Assembly (NCBI RefSeq): GCF_051622035.1 | Contig: NC_135355.1 | Span: 558,001-622,000, forward strand | Length of the DNA stretch: 64,000 nt | Source of the DNA: Arctopsyche grandis | Taxonomy: Eukaryota > Arthropoda > Insecta > Trichoptera > Hydropsychidae | Direction of reading: 5' to 3' | Part shown: one piece after another, positions 23,172 to 35,183 of the stretch | Numbering within the stretch: the stretch's first letter is position 1 | Layout of the letters: each line of letters starts with the position of its first letter | Translations under genes and position numbers: made by a program | Notes under the pieces: model-generated | Databases searched by the model: none | What the model was told of the DNA's origin: nothing | What the model saw: the letters and a program-made list of their open reading frames with translations, nothing else

Positions 23172-23460
23172 TAGTTTTTTTACCCGGCTTCGCTCAGTAT
23201 TTGTAATAAAAACAGCTTTAACATGGCGAATATAATAGTAAATATTCATTTGTTTTTTTACATACCTCCTTTACGTTTCACATGGCTTTCGTGTCAGTGG
23301 TCATTTTTATTAAATTTATTTGAATCGAAAAAAAAATATATCGAATCATCGTCATAGAAGCTTTCATTTGTTTTAAATGTTACCAACCAACATTATATAC
23401 ATACTTACATAGTTACAAAATCTCTTTCGAAATTATATACATATGTACGAGATTATTGAA
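23172..23460 (-). mobile_element. Helitron-like 3' end (GAGCGAAGCCG family)
   Basis: On the minus strand the sequence ends gagcgaagccgggtaaaaaa followed by actag|t, matching the terminus at 27065. Inside it is the block tcacatggctttcgtgtcag, which recurs at 27797 and 34330. The 5' end was not located. Confidence 0.6.
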
Positions 23461-23872
23461 ATTTAAATTACATTAATTTTGATATTTTTCACAAAAATGA
23501 TTTTTTTTAATAGCTCAGGTTCGTGCTTTATAAAATCATAAAATTGCACACAACTCATTTGAAAGTTTCATTTGTTTCATTAGTGTGTCTATTTTTAATT
23601 GGGTTTTTTCATAAGTCTACATATTGTTCACTAATGAAAATATTCAACGAAGCTTGAATGTTTTTGAAAGGTCTTTCGAATTTGTCTGTTAAATATTAAA
23701 AAATTTCAACCCACCTAGTATGTTATAGCAGGGCTTGTTATTTTGTCGCCGTTCATTGATATTTAAATCAAATAATTCACCGTCTAGCAATTTTAGGGAC
23801 CAGTGATTAGAAATGTAAAACATGTAATTAAAAATTGTAAGTATGTATGTATGTATATACAAAGGTATATCA

Positions 23873-24923
23873 TAGGGTTGTCAGATATCCTGCAAGTCAA
23901 AACCAGGACACCTCCCCCCTCAAAAAAAATCAGATCTTTGACTTTTCTATAGATATATTTTCAATCGAAGTGATAATATTTAGAATTTCTATAATTGATT
24001 TTTTTCCCTTCTATTTTTAAGATAAATATATAAATGAAAAGTGCTACAATTACAATGAAGAAAGAAAAGATAGACTTCACTGAGAGGATTAGCGAGTGCG
24101 TTCTATTGCAGGTAGTAGGTTCTATGAGATTAGATTTTTATATTCAATATTTACAGAATCACATAACTCTTTTATTCTTTCTGTTCTGACGGTGTATATT
24201 GCAAAATAACTAAATATTTTAAAAATTATTTGATCAGTTTGTTATGTATTATGTAAAATGTGAGTAGGGCATCCAATTCCTTCAAATGACTGGTCCAATT
24301 TCTATTTTCAATTTATTGTACACATTATGACTTCCATTTCTTTGTCGCCCCCAAATCTAATGCATTTTTTTAAATCCATTTTCAAATCCTTTATCGTCTG
24401 TATACAAAAATTGACGACCATATTTGAAGTGTCCCCCCTTAAACTTGCCAATTTTAACAATTTTACATTTATTCCTGTTTTGGAAAAATATTGAATTACA
24501 AGTGGAAATATTTTTTGATTTCTGTGGTTATTAGAATCGGTGCTACTATATGTATACAATGAGCAACTGAATGAGGTGCGAAAACTTGATTAATCAAAGT
24601 TGTTTTTGTTTTGGCTGAAGAATATTGTGTGGCAATTTTAAAATCGTTAAACGCTTTCGGTATTAATTTGCTAACGCAGTCTGTAGTCTACAGTCTAGAG
24701 TTCATTGTTGAATATCGCTGCAGTGTGTACCAGACTGTCTGGTCCAGACATCGACTTTTTGTTTATAGTTAATGTTACATATTTTTTAAGTCTGAATTGA
24801 AAACTACTGTAGGAATTTAGAGAGTAGTAAACCGGGACATTGGGGGGTCCCGAGAGGTTTGTTCGGGACACGAGACTTAAAACTGGTGACAATCCCGATT
24901 AATCGGGACGCTTGACAACCCTA
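23873..24923 (-). mobile_element. hAT-like transposon remnant with TIRs and probable 8-bp TSD
   Basis: The ends tagggttgtcagatatcc (23873) and, inverted, tagggttgtcaagcgtcc (24923) form terminal inverted repeats. The duplicated flank reads tatatcat on both sides, allowing a one-base overlap with the left TIR, as expected for the 8-bp hAT duplication. A transposase fragment lies on the minus strand. At 1.05 kb it is a deletion derivative. Confidence 0.8.
24308..24559 (-). pseudogene. hAT transposase fragment
   Basis: An 83-codon minus-strand frame in the element at 23873-24923. It reads STDSNNHRNQKIFPLVIQYF, then GDTSNMVVNFC and KCIRFGGD, the order seen in the catalytic region of hAT transposases (an S-TD-S-NH block, a FP-V--YF block, then an FGGD/FTGD block). 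N- and C-termini are absent. Family identification rests on remembered motif order only. Confidence 0.7.
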
Positions 24924-25228
24924 TATATCATGTATATAATATGTACACATGCATAGTTCGGATCCAATATATAAAAATCGAAAGCATTTAATATCGGATC
25001 TTTGTTGGCGTTTAAGCTTGTGATCAATGGTGAGGGAGAAAGTTCATGATTTCACTGAATGAATGAAAAAAATGAGTGAAAATTGAAGGAATGTTAGAGA
25101 GTTGTATAGAAGTGAATTGCTGAAGAGTTTTTAATGGCGATAATTTTGATAATTTTAAATTCATCTGCATATATGAGTAAAGAATGTTAGTAGAAACAGT
25201 TTAGAGACACGAGTAGAGAAGAGCACCT
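24924..25228. other. spacer upstream of the tRNA gene
   Basis: About 300 bp of AT-rich DNA with no open frame or repeat I recognise; it provides the 5' flank of tRNA-Ala. Confidence 0.4.
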
Positions 25229-25301
25229 GGGGGCGTAGCTCAGATGGTAGAGCGCTCGCTTAGCATGTGAGAGGTACCGGGATCGATGCCCGGCGCCTCC
25301 A
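25229..25301 (+). tRNA. tRNA-Ala (anticodon AGC)
   Basis: The cloverleaf folds completely. Acceptor GGGGGCG (25229-25235) pairs with CGCCTCC (25294-25300) with one G-T pair, and the discriminator is A at 25301. D arm GCTC/GAGC, anticodon stem CTCGC/GTGAG with loop TTAGCAT (AGC at 25262-25264), T arm CCGGG/CCCGG. Internal A box (tagctcagatggta) and B box (ggatcgatgcc) are intact. A Pol III terminator of seven T's follows at 25308-25314. There is no intron and no encoded CCA. It reads Ala GCU codons, and GCC/GCA after A34-to-I editing. Confidence 0.97.
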
Positions 25302-25307
25302 ACTTCC

Positions 25308-25314
25308 TTTTTTT
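25308..25314 (+). terminator. Pol III T-run terminator of tRNA-Ala
   Basis: A run of seven T's starts seven bases after the discriminator base, the usual RNA polymerase III stop. Confidence 0.85.
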
Positions 25315-27019
25315 CATTTTTTTTTCTTTCCGTAATATAAATGTGCTTTTTTTACTATATTTTATCGATTTAAATAAAATTAGTGGGCTTAGTAAATACT
25401 ATGTAGGTATATCAAATTTAAGAAAAATTGCATATTCAAGTTTTTAAATTTTGTTCATAGATGTCACCTTAAATATTATAAATATACATATTTCATAAAA
25501 TAATCCAAAATTTTTTCCAGTGTTCCTTGAACTTTGGAATATCATAAAAAGATCACTGGTCTTAAATTAAACCGACTAAAAATGTACACAAGTGAAGATG
25601 TGTCTTCTGTCATTTTATTTGTTCAATATGTATCAAATAAACATAAATTCATTTCTAACATAGCCATGTACATTTTCTGTGAATTGTTTGTCCAACAGAT
25701 GTCCGTAACCGTCTGTAAAATTAAATTCAACGATTTACGCATCATTTGGTATCACGTTACGAACGTACAGATTCACAATACATTTCTACACCAAGCTAAT
25801 GTTGTGCCCGTTGATATTGCAAAGATTTGTTTTGGAAAGGAATTGATACATGAATTCAGTTTGTATCAATCAATAAATCACTGGTAATTTTTTTATTCTA
25901 GAATACATAATAGTATGTACGTATGAACTAGTGCTTCCAATCCCGAAATTTTTTTTCGGCACCGGGATTATGGTGCTGAAAATGAAACTAATAACAATCT
26001 TGTAAAAATTGTTGATTTTCCACCCGTTTTTAAAACCATTTTAAATATTTTGCATTTGGCAAATTCCCAATATTTCACGTAAAAAATATTCCCATTCTGG
26101 TGTTTTTTTTATTATGAGGCTGCATTTTTGAAAATTTTGGGTTGCATATATGTCTGGTTTTTTGTTCATTTAAAAAAAATCCATTAAATAACATAATTAA
26201 ATTGATATTTACGACCATTAATTGATCCGTTATTTTGCTGATAGTTTAAATTTTTAAATGTTTATGAAACGATCCATTCAATGGAATGTTGCTATTGGAT
26301 TGGTAAAAAAAAATTATGCGTTATTTTATGTTTTATTCAAGAATTAATTTGAATATGTACACATGTACATGTAGTGTGTATAACATAAGCACACACAGCG
26401 TATGTAGTGCAATACGTTCGTGTTTCTTTATTTGGTTTCAAAATCTAGTATTGTTGGGCCAAAAGTGAGTGTTGGAATCATTTTTTTCTTTTGTTTGTGA
26501 TTGGGAAAATCATTTACCGCTGAAATTTAAAAAAATGTATTGACATAGAAACCTAGTTCTTGGCCAAAACTGCCCAATAAACGCATAATAGCACGGAATT
26601 TTTTTTTTCCGTAGATAATTACAAATATTTAAAAGTAATAAAAAATACAATTTAATAAAAAAAACATCTCGCTTTTGATTCTAATACTCACTTTGAGCAC
26701 AGCAATACTAAATTTTGAGTTGAAAGACCGCAAAAGCCAAAAAACTGTAAATTTTTTATTTATTTATTAAAAAAAATATTGTCTGGTCAGTGTCATCTTG
26801 GGGTGACCTGTGAATTGCCTGTCGCCGAAGTCGTTTCTGATTGGCTGGATTGATCAAAGACGTTTGTGATTGGTCGGTCGTTAAATTATATAAATTTTTT
26901 AAATTTGAAATTTAATAAATAAAACAAATGTAGATTTGTTTCATGATTCGACGGTATTCTCACTACTAGACTGCATCTCCATTTCAAGTTACTTTTATTA
27001 TATCCGTGCTAAAACGGAA
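25315..27019. other. intergenic DNA with transposon remnants
   Basis: A 117-codon frame at 25534-25887 has no recognised domain. 25925-26250 resembles 21306-21540 (gtgcttccaatccc end, then acgtaaaaaatattccca), a decayed repeat family. About 26580-27065 leads into a Helitron-like 3' end. No gene is supported. Confidence 0.4.
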
Positions 27020-27065
27020 TAGATCGTCAAAAGTGGAACTGAGCGAAGCCGGGTAGCACCACTAG
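26640..27065 (+). mobile_element. Helitron-like element 3' part
   Basis: It ends gagcgaagccgggtagcacc then actag|t (CTAG at 27062-27065, T follows), the insect Helitron-like terminus also seen inverted at 15303, 23172 and 31783. A short hairpin tccgtgctaaaacgga lies about 45 bp upstream. Inside, gattctaatactcactttga resembles 32030-32090. The left boundary is a guess. Confidence 0.55.
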
Positions 27066-28506
27066 TTTAATATAAATTATATGTATGTATAATATATACT
27101 CTTTTTCGTATATGCGTATTATGTTTTGGCGTGTATTACACTTGAGGCTATTGTCGCTATTTACAATTCTTAGATATACTACGATTGCGATTTAAAATAA
27201 TATCTACTCATCTACGATTATTTTTAAGCATTTTTATGCTTGAGGAAATTTTAATCTCACGCGTTTTGATTAAAGTGTATGTACTCGTATGTAGTAAGTA
27301 TGTATGTAGGTGTATTTTACATTCATTTGCAGGGATGTTTGTTAATTTTGATCGAAAAAGTTTATAGCGAGCGCGTTCTCATTCTAGGCACACATAATAA
27401 AAATGAAAAATCAATGAAAACATTCTAGAGCCAGTTTGCATGTAAAGTGATTCTTTTTGTTTTTTGTTTAATAATTGATTGGGTCAACAACGCCGATGTG
27501 AAAATGTGGAAAACAATACTCTTCGCGAATGATATATGCCCGAGAGTAATTTTTTTCCACTTTTATTTCGGCAAACAAAACGAGAATTGTGTGAAGAGAA
27601 AGAGCGACGAACATGATGGTGTGATTAAAAAATTACCGTCAATCTATATTTACTCAATGAATTTCAAAATTAATCAATTTGTTTGTTGGTCTTTTTTAGA
27701 ACAATCAAATAAAATGTCGGATTAATGTACACTATGCTTGTGACTATATATTTATTTGTTTCTAAAAAAAATCATTTTTTACATACCTCCTTAACGTTTC
27801 ACATGGCTTTCGTGTCAGTGGTCATTTTTATCTCTCATCCGATCGTTTTCATACTTTGCCATATTGCTCATTTTGGTCATCAATACACGTTAATGTATCG
27901 TCTGCCATTACGTTGGAGATAAAATATCGTATACAACGCGTTTTAAACACGCGGAAAGTAAATCTCCCTGACGTTTAATAAGCGTTCGTCCCGTATCTTC
28001 CAACATGTTCGCCTTGATATGGCAATATAAGATTTGAATTGTTTAAACGCCTATAATTCACTCTATATTTTATGAAATTTGCTCTATTGGTTCTCGTTAT
28101 CTCTAATATATAAATATTTATAGTTTTAACTCTCATATGTTTATATAAATTTCAAATTTGGCGTGTAGCTTCTTGTAGGGTAATACACGATATATATTGA
28201 TTTATGGCCAAATGTGTCAAATCTGACATTTCACGGCTTAAAGTATATCTCTTCACAGAGTTTTATCTACGAGATAAGTATTCAATATTAAGTTATGTTG
28301 TATCTAAATGTTAATATGATTTACAATAAGCTTACATACATTTAGTTTTTTACAATAAGCTTATTATACTAACATTTGAGTAACAATAGCCTCTATATCT
28401 TTTCATCCTTGGGCGCCCCAAGGCTTTAAGTAATATATTTAATTACATTCATTTAGGCCGGGATCATAACTTTATTGAAATCTTAATCATACCAAATGAT
28501 AATTTT
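27066..28506. other. intergenic DNA with one shared repeat block
   Basis: No gene is recognised. 27779-27897 (acctccttaacgtttcacat ... tcatcaatacacgttaatgt) recurs at 34311-34425 and partly at 23262-23310. A weaker copy sits near 39440-39500. The rest is AT-rich and featureless. Confidence 0.5.
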
Positions 28507-28640
28507 TACTTTATCTAGGTACGTCAGTACATAACTATAGATGAAGTTTTGTGATCATGCGAAAATTCGAACTCGAGATTTTGACTGATTCGAACTCAGA
28601 ATTGATCACTAATCACGTTTTCATGATTTATTTATATTTA
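28507..28640. repeat. dispersed actttatcta repeat, partial copy
   Basis: It contains tttactttatctaggtacg, agatgaagttttgtgatcat, cgagattttgactgattcga and tgatcact..atcacgttttc, the same family as at 9233 and 29982. Confidence 0.8.
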
Positions 28641-29981
28641 TATATGTTATATATTTTACTATATTTTTTAAAATTTCTTTTTATTTTATATATATATTTT
28701 TTATAAATTTTATATATACTTTTTTTGTATATTTTTTTAATTTCAAATATATATTTTAGTATTTTATATACTATTGTTTATATAGTATATTATTTATAAA
28801 AAAAATTTATAATATAACAAATCGAGAGAAAAATCTATCGTTACATGTTTCCGTAACGGTCGGTTTCTTTAATAAAGCACTTGTTAAGAAGCTGGCACTT
28901 ACATGCACAGACCATGCGTTAAACCATTAAATAATTGACTACAAGCAGCATCAGCACCATCAACTTTTGTAACTACATACATATGTACATATATAACTAC
29001 ATACATATGTACATACATAAAAAGACTGTTGCAAGAATATTGAGGTATGCTATGCATAATTTAAGTGTGCGAGTGAGGTAGGCTCGGGAAAAGCTGAAAT
29101 TTTCACCAGTGCTTTTTGATCGAACTTGATACACGTAGTATGAACATGTAGGGAGAAGGGTTTTTTCCCGTTTATTACACATACAAACGTACATATGTAC
29201 GTACGTATGTATAGTACATACTACATCAATTTTAGATCATTTAGCGATTCGATTGCACGCGCGAACATAACTCACCATGACTCCGTTTCAATACCATTTC
29301 AATTGTTCGAGACTAGTTGCAAATTGGACTGTGTTATTTTTTAAATTATTCAATTTGATCCCTTTTTAATTGGCAATTTGTATTCACTGGCGTTTCGGCG
29401 AGTGCCACGCGAAAAGCGAACCCTTTAATCTTTTTTTGCTTCATTTTTATTTTGTTTTGTTTGGCGCTCACGCGACCGAAGGTGGAAAACATTATAAATA
29501 TATTCATTGTATTCGATGGAAGGGAGTGCGAACGATGAATGGAAAGGGGAGGGGGCAGCATTAATCTTTGAAACGTTTATATTGAAAATATAAACGAATT
29601 TCTCCGGTCGGTTTTTTCCCGACGAAACTTTCCGGAGACAGCCGCAACGAGATGAGGGGAAAACATTTTTTTTTTAATTAGAAAAAGCTTTTTTCAATTT
29701 CCTTTCTTTAATAACGATTTCGTTTGTTAAATTGCCATTTGGCGACAGTGATATTGTACTAATAATAGAAATATAAATTGCCGTGTGCGACAACTTTTTG
29801 TGCGTTGATATTAAATTTGGAAATTTTGGTAATTTTGGTAAATTTTTTTAATTTCAAAATTCCAAGTACTTTTTTCGTATTACTAAAAATCAATAATTCT
29901 ATCGATTAAAATGCAAAAATTAATTGCGACAACCTTTTTAATGTAATTTTTTTTATATTTAAGTTGGGTGCAATGTTATTA
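28641..29981. other. intergenic AT-rich DNA
   Basis: 28640-28810 is extremely AT-rich. 29574-29596 is a small perfect hairpin (cgtttatatt gaa aatataaacg). 29340-29565 is GC-richer and has overlapping frames on both strands with no domain. No gene is supported. Confidence 0.4.
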
Positions 29982-30942
29982 CTTTATCGATGTACGTAGT
30001 AACAATAGATGAAGTTTTGTGATCATGCGAAAATTTGAACTCGAGATTTTGACTGATTCGAACTCAATCGATTACTGATCACGTTTTCATGATCTAGAAA
30101 AAATGTGTGTGTGTGTGTGTGTGTCTGTGTATTTTGGGGATTTTTTGAACACCGTTAGTCCTATCAAACTGAAACTTAGTATCGGTTACTGAAATTTCTA
30201 TCAGAACGACGTAATTTTTTTTTTAATTTTTAAGTTGACCGGGAATGGTACCTCCCCTTATAGGTATCCTCTTTTTTTTAAGTTTTTGAATTCAATTATC
30301 TCCCAAACCGCTAACTTAATCGGATTAAATATTTTTTACATGTAATAAAAATAATAATCTTTATAACCTTATATTTTTTAAATGTTTTTATCTGAACCAA
30401 AAGTAGTACTTTTACTCTAGATAATCGAGGTATTTTATGTTTTACTCAGAAACCTTTTAGTTTATTGAATTGAAATTTTATATCTAGAAGTTTAAGCGTA
30501 ATACCAAGTTATGTATAAAATTTGGTGAGCATCCCTCAACCGGAAGTGGTAGTTTACTCTTGTTCGATTTGTCTTCCACTATTTTTTTCGACCCTTTATA
30601 CATGTATGATCTTCACAAAAAAAATCAAGTATAATTCTTCTATTAATGTGATGATAATTAAAAAACCGGAAGTAGTATTTTTTTTTTAAAACAATATTTC
30701 ATTATTTTATTTTGACCTTTGAAATTATTTTTATCCTCTTGATATTTAATGTGTATAATATTTGTACTGATTTTAAATAATAAAAAAAATTGAATAAAAT
30801 CCGACAACCGGAAGTAGAACTTTTGTCTTGTGCAAGTATCCATACATTTGCGCTCAATTTGTATCGCTATCATAGTTGTTAGTTCAATATCGAATTTTGT
30901 TTTGTAACCTTCTTATATTCCTCAAATACATAGATAAAGTCA
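29982..30942. mobile_element. actttatcta-ended repeat, longest copy, possible TIR element
   Basis: The left end actttatcgatgta and the inverted right end actttatctatgta (gtaaat/tacatagataaagt near 30929-30942) suggest terminal inverted repeats of about 14 bp. The body contains several 'accggaagt' blocks. A partial copy of its right half lies at 44340-44640. No open frame of note and no clear TSD. Confidence 0.55.
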
Positions 30943-32627
30943 TGGGTTGGTCACTCCCGAATTTTTTGTATTACACCTATTGTTACGTATGTATGTACAA
31001 TATTATATAAAAAAATGGTTTATATGAATATTGATTTTAAAAATTGATATTTTTTATTATGCTAAATATGTACGTATGTACAAAGTGCACAAGTCTTTGG
31101 TAATGTTAGCGGATTATGTGGGCTAATTAATATTTCTGGTTGGAATTATAGATGATGTGTTGTGATCGATGACAAAAAACAATTTTCGCCCTATTTTAGA
31201 AAAATACTTATTTTTTAATGCATACCCACATCCTATATACTTAAATATACCTACATATGGTGACAAAAACATGTAAAATAAAAGATTAATAAATGTATTG
31301 AATAATTTTACAAACTAACAAAAAACTTTCATATTTAATTTGACTACATATGTATACGTACATATTTACGAATAATCAATACCGAAAAAATACTGTATAG
31401 AAATATTTTTAAGACAATTATTATTTTGCAGGAAATTATTTTTGAACAACTTTTGGGCATTTTGGGGGGTCGCATAATATAAATAATGTCGTAAATAATG
31501 TCAATAGACATATTTTCAGAGGAGAATATCAGAAGTGAAATATTTCAATAATATAAGCACGCACCGGCGGCGTTATTTCTATTTTCGAATATATAAAATT
31601 AAATTATATATGCTATTTATTTTTAAATACAGACAAAGTTTTTTGTAATATTTATTAAAAAATTATATGTATCACATACATATGTACATACATACATACA
31701 TTCTATCTCAGTTGACTCGGAATTTCAAAATTTCTTTTAAGCGACATGTACGAATATAGTTATACTTACAAATATAGTAAACTAGTGTTTTACCCGGCAT
31801 TGTTTGGTATTTGTAATATAAACCGCTTAAACATGACTAATATAATAGTAAACATTTTATTAAATTTAGAGATTAAAAACCTTATAAACGTCGTTAAGTT
31901 GAAAATTGGCAAAATAAACTCATACTCGAAGCATATGGCAAAAAAAATATTTTTAATTTTTAAAATTCGTTTGATAATTAATTATACGTATTTTTAAGCA
32001 ATAATAAATCAAAATCTATTGAAAAAACATCCGACTATTGATTCCAGTACCTAAATTTGGCACAACTACACTCGATTTTGAATAAAGAACTGCAAAAGGA
32101 ATAAATCTGTAAAAATTGTCCATTTTTTAAAACGCTCAAATATGTATATTAACCCTTTGAATTCTGACCAACGCCGATCGGTGTTTTGCCAACAAGCGAA
32201 TGAGTATATTACGTCGATAGGCGTTGTATTTTGAGTATCTAAAAAAAAAAACAAGAATACTACCCGCTAAGCTTTTCCCAGGTAGCATTGAAAAAAATGC
32301 ATGGGTCGTATAATCCGCGTCAATGTTTATAAAGACTGGTTTACGCCGTAATTGCTGAATTTATAACCATAGCAGAATTTCTCGGTGGAAATCGTATTTT
32401 AGATTGCGGCTTGGCATTTAGATTTTGAGCATTAAATTTTAACAACAATGAAGAAGATGGAACTAGTTTTGGAAAAATACATTAATTAATAGACATAATC
32501 TAGGGCAGAGCCACGCAACCTTTTGGTATTCGCAGAACACGTTGTTTACGACTCGTAGAGTCTGTCATCTACGTACATACAGATGTACTTTATCGGCAGT
32601 CACTAGCTAGTCCCTACATACATAGGT
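30943..32627. other. intergenic DNA with a Helitron-like end
   Basis: 31783-31870 reads, on the minus strand, towards gtaaaacactag|t, a diverged Helitron-like terminus. 32000-32110 resembles part of 26640-26760. No gene is recognised. Confidence 0.4.
31783..31870 (-). mobile_element. Helitron-like 3' end fragment
   Basis: The plus-strand words aaactagtgttttacccggc and tttgtaatataaaccgctta match the inverted ends at 15303 and 23172, here with ggcattgtttgg in place of ggcttcgctcag. Boundaries beyond 31870 are unclear. Confidence 0.5.
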
Positions 32628-32868
32628 GAACGATGTTTATATTAATTTAACTTAATTAATTGGTAATTAATATAACTGAGTATTCGGCACCGCCAAGAGA
32701 AATGTTTTTACATTTATTTGAAAATAATTTTTACATTTCTCTGGTGCCACCCTTGAAATTTTATGTAGAATGCAGGTGATACTTTAAAAAACTGTCAAAC
32801 TACAATGTTAATTGAATAATATGTTACTTAAATGATCAATAATATATATAAAAACGGACTGTCGATAA

Positions 32869-33068
<200 letters not shown>

Positions 33069-33079
33069 TTCGTACTTGA

Positions 33080-33525
33080 TATTACGAGTTCGATTCCCGT
33101 TGTTCGAAGTTTACGAGTTCGAAGTCTCGCTGTTGGCCAGACCTTGGTTGGTCGAGGTCGATCATAATTTGCCAATTTTTCTGATTTTCATTGAAACGAT
33201 TCCTATAAAATTGGCGTTTCCTTCCCAATTTTCTGTTGCTAACCTTTATTTATTGTTATATCTTAGGTTTCGCCATATTGCTCACCATAGATGTCTCTGT
33301 GGTTGTTTATCGAATATAAAATTCGTATTGTTACATGAAAGTTATTCATCGTTATTTATCGTAGTAATACGATGTTTGTAATATCTGACCATAGATGTCA
33401 GATATTGTTTAGATTTACATGTATCTATGTAATAATTATGTGGACCAGGAAGGCGCATTTACCTGTTAAGCCTTCCTGGTATTTTTGTATATATGTATGT
33501 AAAATAAGAATAAATAAATAAATAT
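33080..33525 (+). mobile_element. tRNA-derived SINE-like element
   Basis: The head tacgagttcgattcccgttg has a Pol III B-box like core (gttcgattcc). The body ttgccaatttttctgatttt, cattgaaacgattcct and catagatgtctctgt matches 53660-53960. The tail ends in ataaataaataaatat (33508-33525). The family is also found inverted at 14510 and 54220. Confidence 0.75.
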
Positions 33526-33548
33526 ACATCGATGCGGTGCAAACGATC

Positions 33549-33888
33549 GACAAGCGCCAGACAGACTGAACCACAGACTAACGACACGTGTACCTTATGC
33601 GTGCGCACTGCTCGCACTTACACTAAGCGAAATCTACCCGAAGTCCCGACATACCTACCGTTCTATGAATACGTTCTGTGCTTCTGATACTTTAGTTCCG
33701 AATTTTGCCTTATTAAACTCGCCAGAAAGATCCAACTCAATTTTAATAATTACCATTTTAATAATTGCATCTGTGCACATCGAAAGGTTACTCGTCATCT
33801 GATGTGCAATCTATCATTCGTGAAGTCGAGAATTGCGTTTAAAGCAGCCATCCAGTTAATCTGTGGTTCAGTCTGTCTGGCGCTTGTC
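33549..33888. repeat. 28-bp perfect inverted repeat, 284-bp spacer
   Basis: 33549-33576 (gacaagcgccagacagactg...) is the exact reverse complement of 33861-33888. The spacer is GC-richer at its left side. Nothing else marks it as a transposon. Confidence 0.85.
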
Positions 33889-34689
33889 CCATATACATAC
33901 ATACATATATTTGTGACGGAACGTGGACAATTATGGGGAACCAATCACAGCGGGGATTTGATTCGAATTAGAAAGCTGAAGTGGAGGTTCTGAAATCGGC
34001 GATGCCCAGGATGTATCACTTCGTAATTCGTAATTTCTAATTCGTGTATCAATTTCTTTCCGAAACCAGCCGGGGGGCGGGGGTCGCCAGGGGGGCCGCT
34101 GGATTTTGGATTCCTTTTTGTTTCGGATGCGGACTCCATTTTCAGTTCCGGATACCTATTTTTTTTTTTGTTCCGATTCCGATTAATTATTACTATACGT
34201 ACGGTAACTTTATTTTAAACCACCCGTTGAAATTTCAACAACACTAGTTTACTTATAAAAATGTATACCATGTTGTTTATTGTGTGTTTTTGAATGCATC
34301 GTGCAATTTGTACACACCTCCTTTATGTTTCACATGGCTTTCTTGTTAGTGGTCATTTTTATCTCTTATCCGATCGTTTTCATACTTTGCCATATTGCTC
34401 ATTTTGGTCATCAATACACGTTATTAACGATGCACTTGCCCATCTTGCGAGTAATATAAACAAACAGAGAAGTTTTTATCGGACATACGTCGAGCACCGA
34501 GCATCAAATACGACTGATGCTAAAATTATTTGGAAATGTCTGTGGACATTCCTCACTTGACAACAATATGACGCCTAAAGTCCCTTTTATTCTTATAAAT
34601 TATATAGAGTAAGTGAGTTAAAACGAAACCGAGATTGGCAGGTGTGCATGTGCCATAGTATTGTGGGTATATGAGTATCGAATTGCATT

Positions 34690-34930
34690 GTGTTGTGGGT
34701 GTGGGTGTGGGTGTGTGTGTGTAGTCGCAGTGCGTTCGCGAATCGTTTGGCACTTTCTCCTCGGTCGCTTTCACCACACCACACCACACCACACCACACC
34801 TCACCTCAACTCGACTCAACTCAACTCAACTCAGCTGACACTCGAGGGCGAGCGCGCTGCGCAAACGCCAGTGTCGCGAGTACTCCACGCACTCCACTCC
34901 ACTCCACTCCACTCCTCCACTCACCACATG
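34690..34930. promoter_or_regulatory. simple-repeat block upstream of the HSD17B12-like start
   Basis: Successive short tandem repeats: gtgggtgtgggtgtgggtgt (34693-34722), (ACACC)n at 34774-34800, (ACTCA)n at 34804-34832 and (CCACT)n at 34888-34920. The block ends about 110 bp before the ATG and is rich in C on the plus strand, consistent with promoter or 5' UTR. No TATA box or initiator is assigned. Confidence 0.5.
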
Positions 34931-35032
34931 GACGTCGACAAATAACACCCACCCACCCACCTTCCACCACCCACTTCTCTATCATCCCCTTTCACCCACC
35001 CGCTCCTCTTCCTCTTCTTCTTCTTCTTCACC

Positions 35033-35183
35033 ATGAGCTTCTCCTCGCTCGAGAAGGTCGGCCTGGTCTCTGTATTGATCGTGGCGTACGTCTCCATCAA
35101 GAAGCTGGTCGTCTTCATCTACAACAACTTCCTGGGACCCACGGCCAGGAAGATCGACTTCAAATCCATGGGCCAATGGGCAC
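35033..35183 (+). CDS. HSD17B12: HSD17B12-like exon 1
   Basis: Starts at the ATG in ttcaccatgagc, encodes the ER membrane anchor and ends in GCA C|GTGAGT, leaving one base for the next exon. GC-rich unlike its intron. Confidence 0.95.

Noticed and set aside
25534..25887. 117-codon open frame after the tRNA gene
   Set aside because: Could be an orphan gene, but it shows no domain, signal peptide or splice context; base composition equals the flanks.
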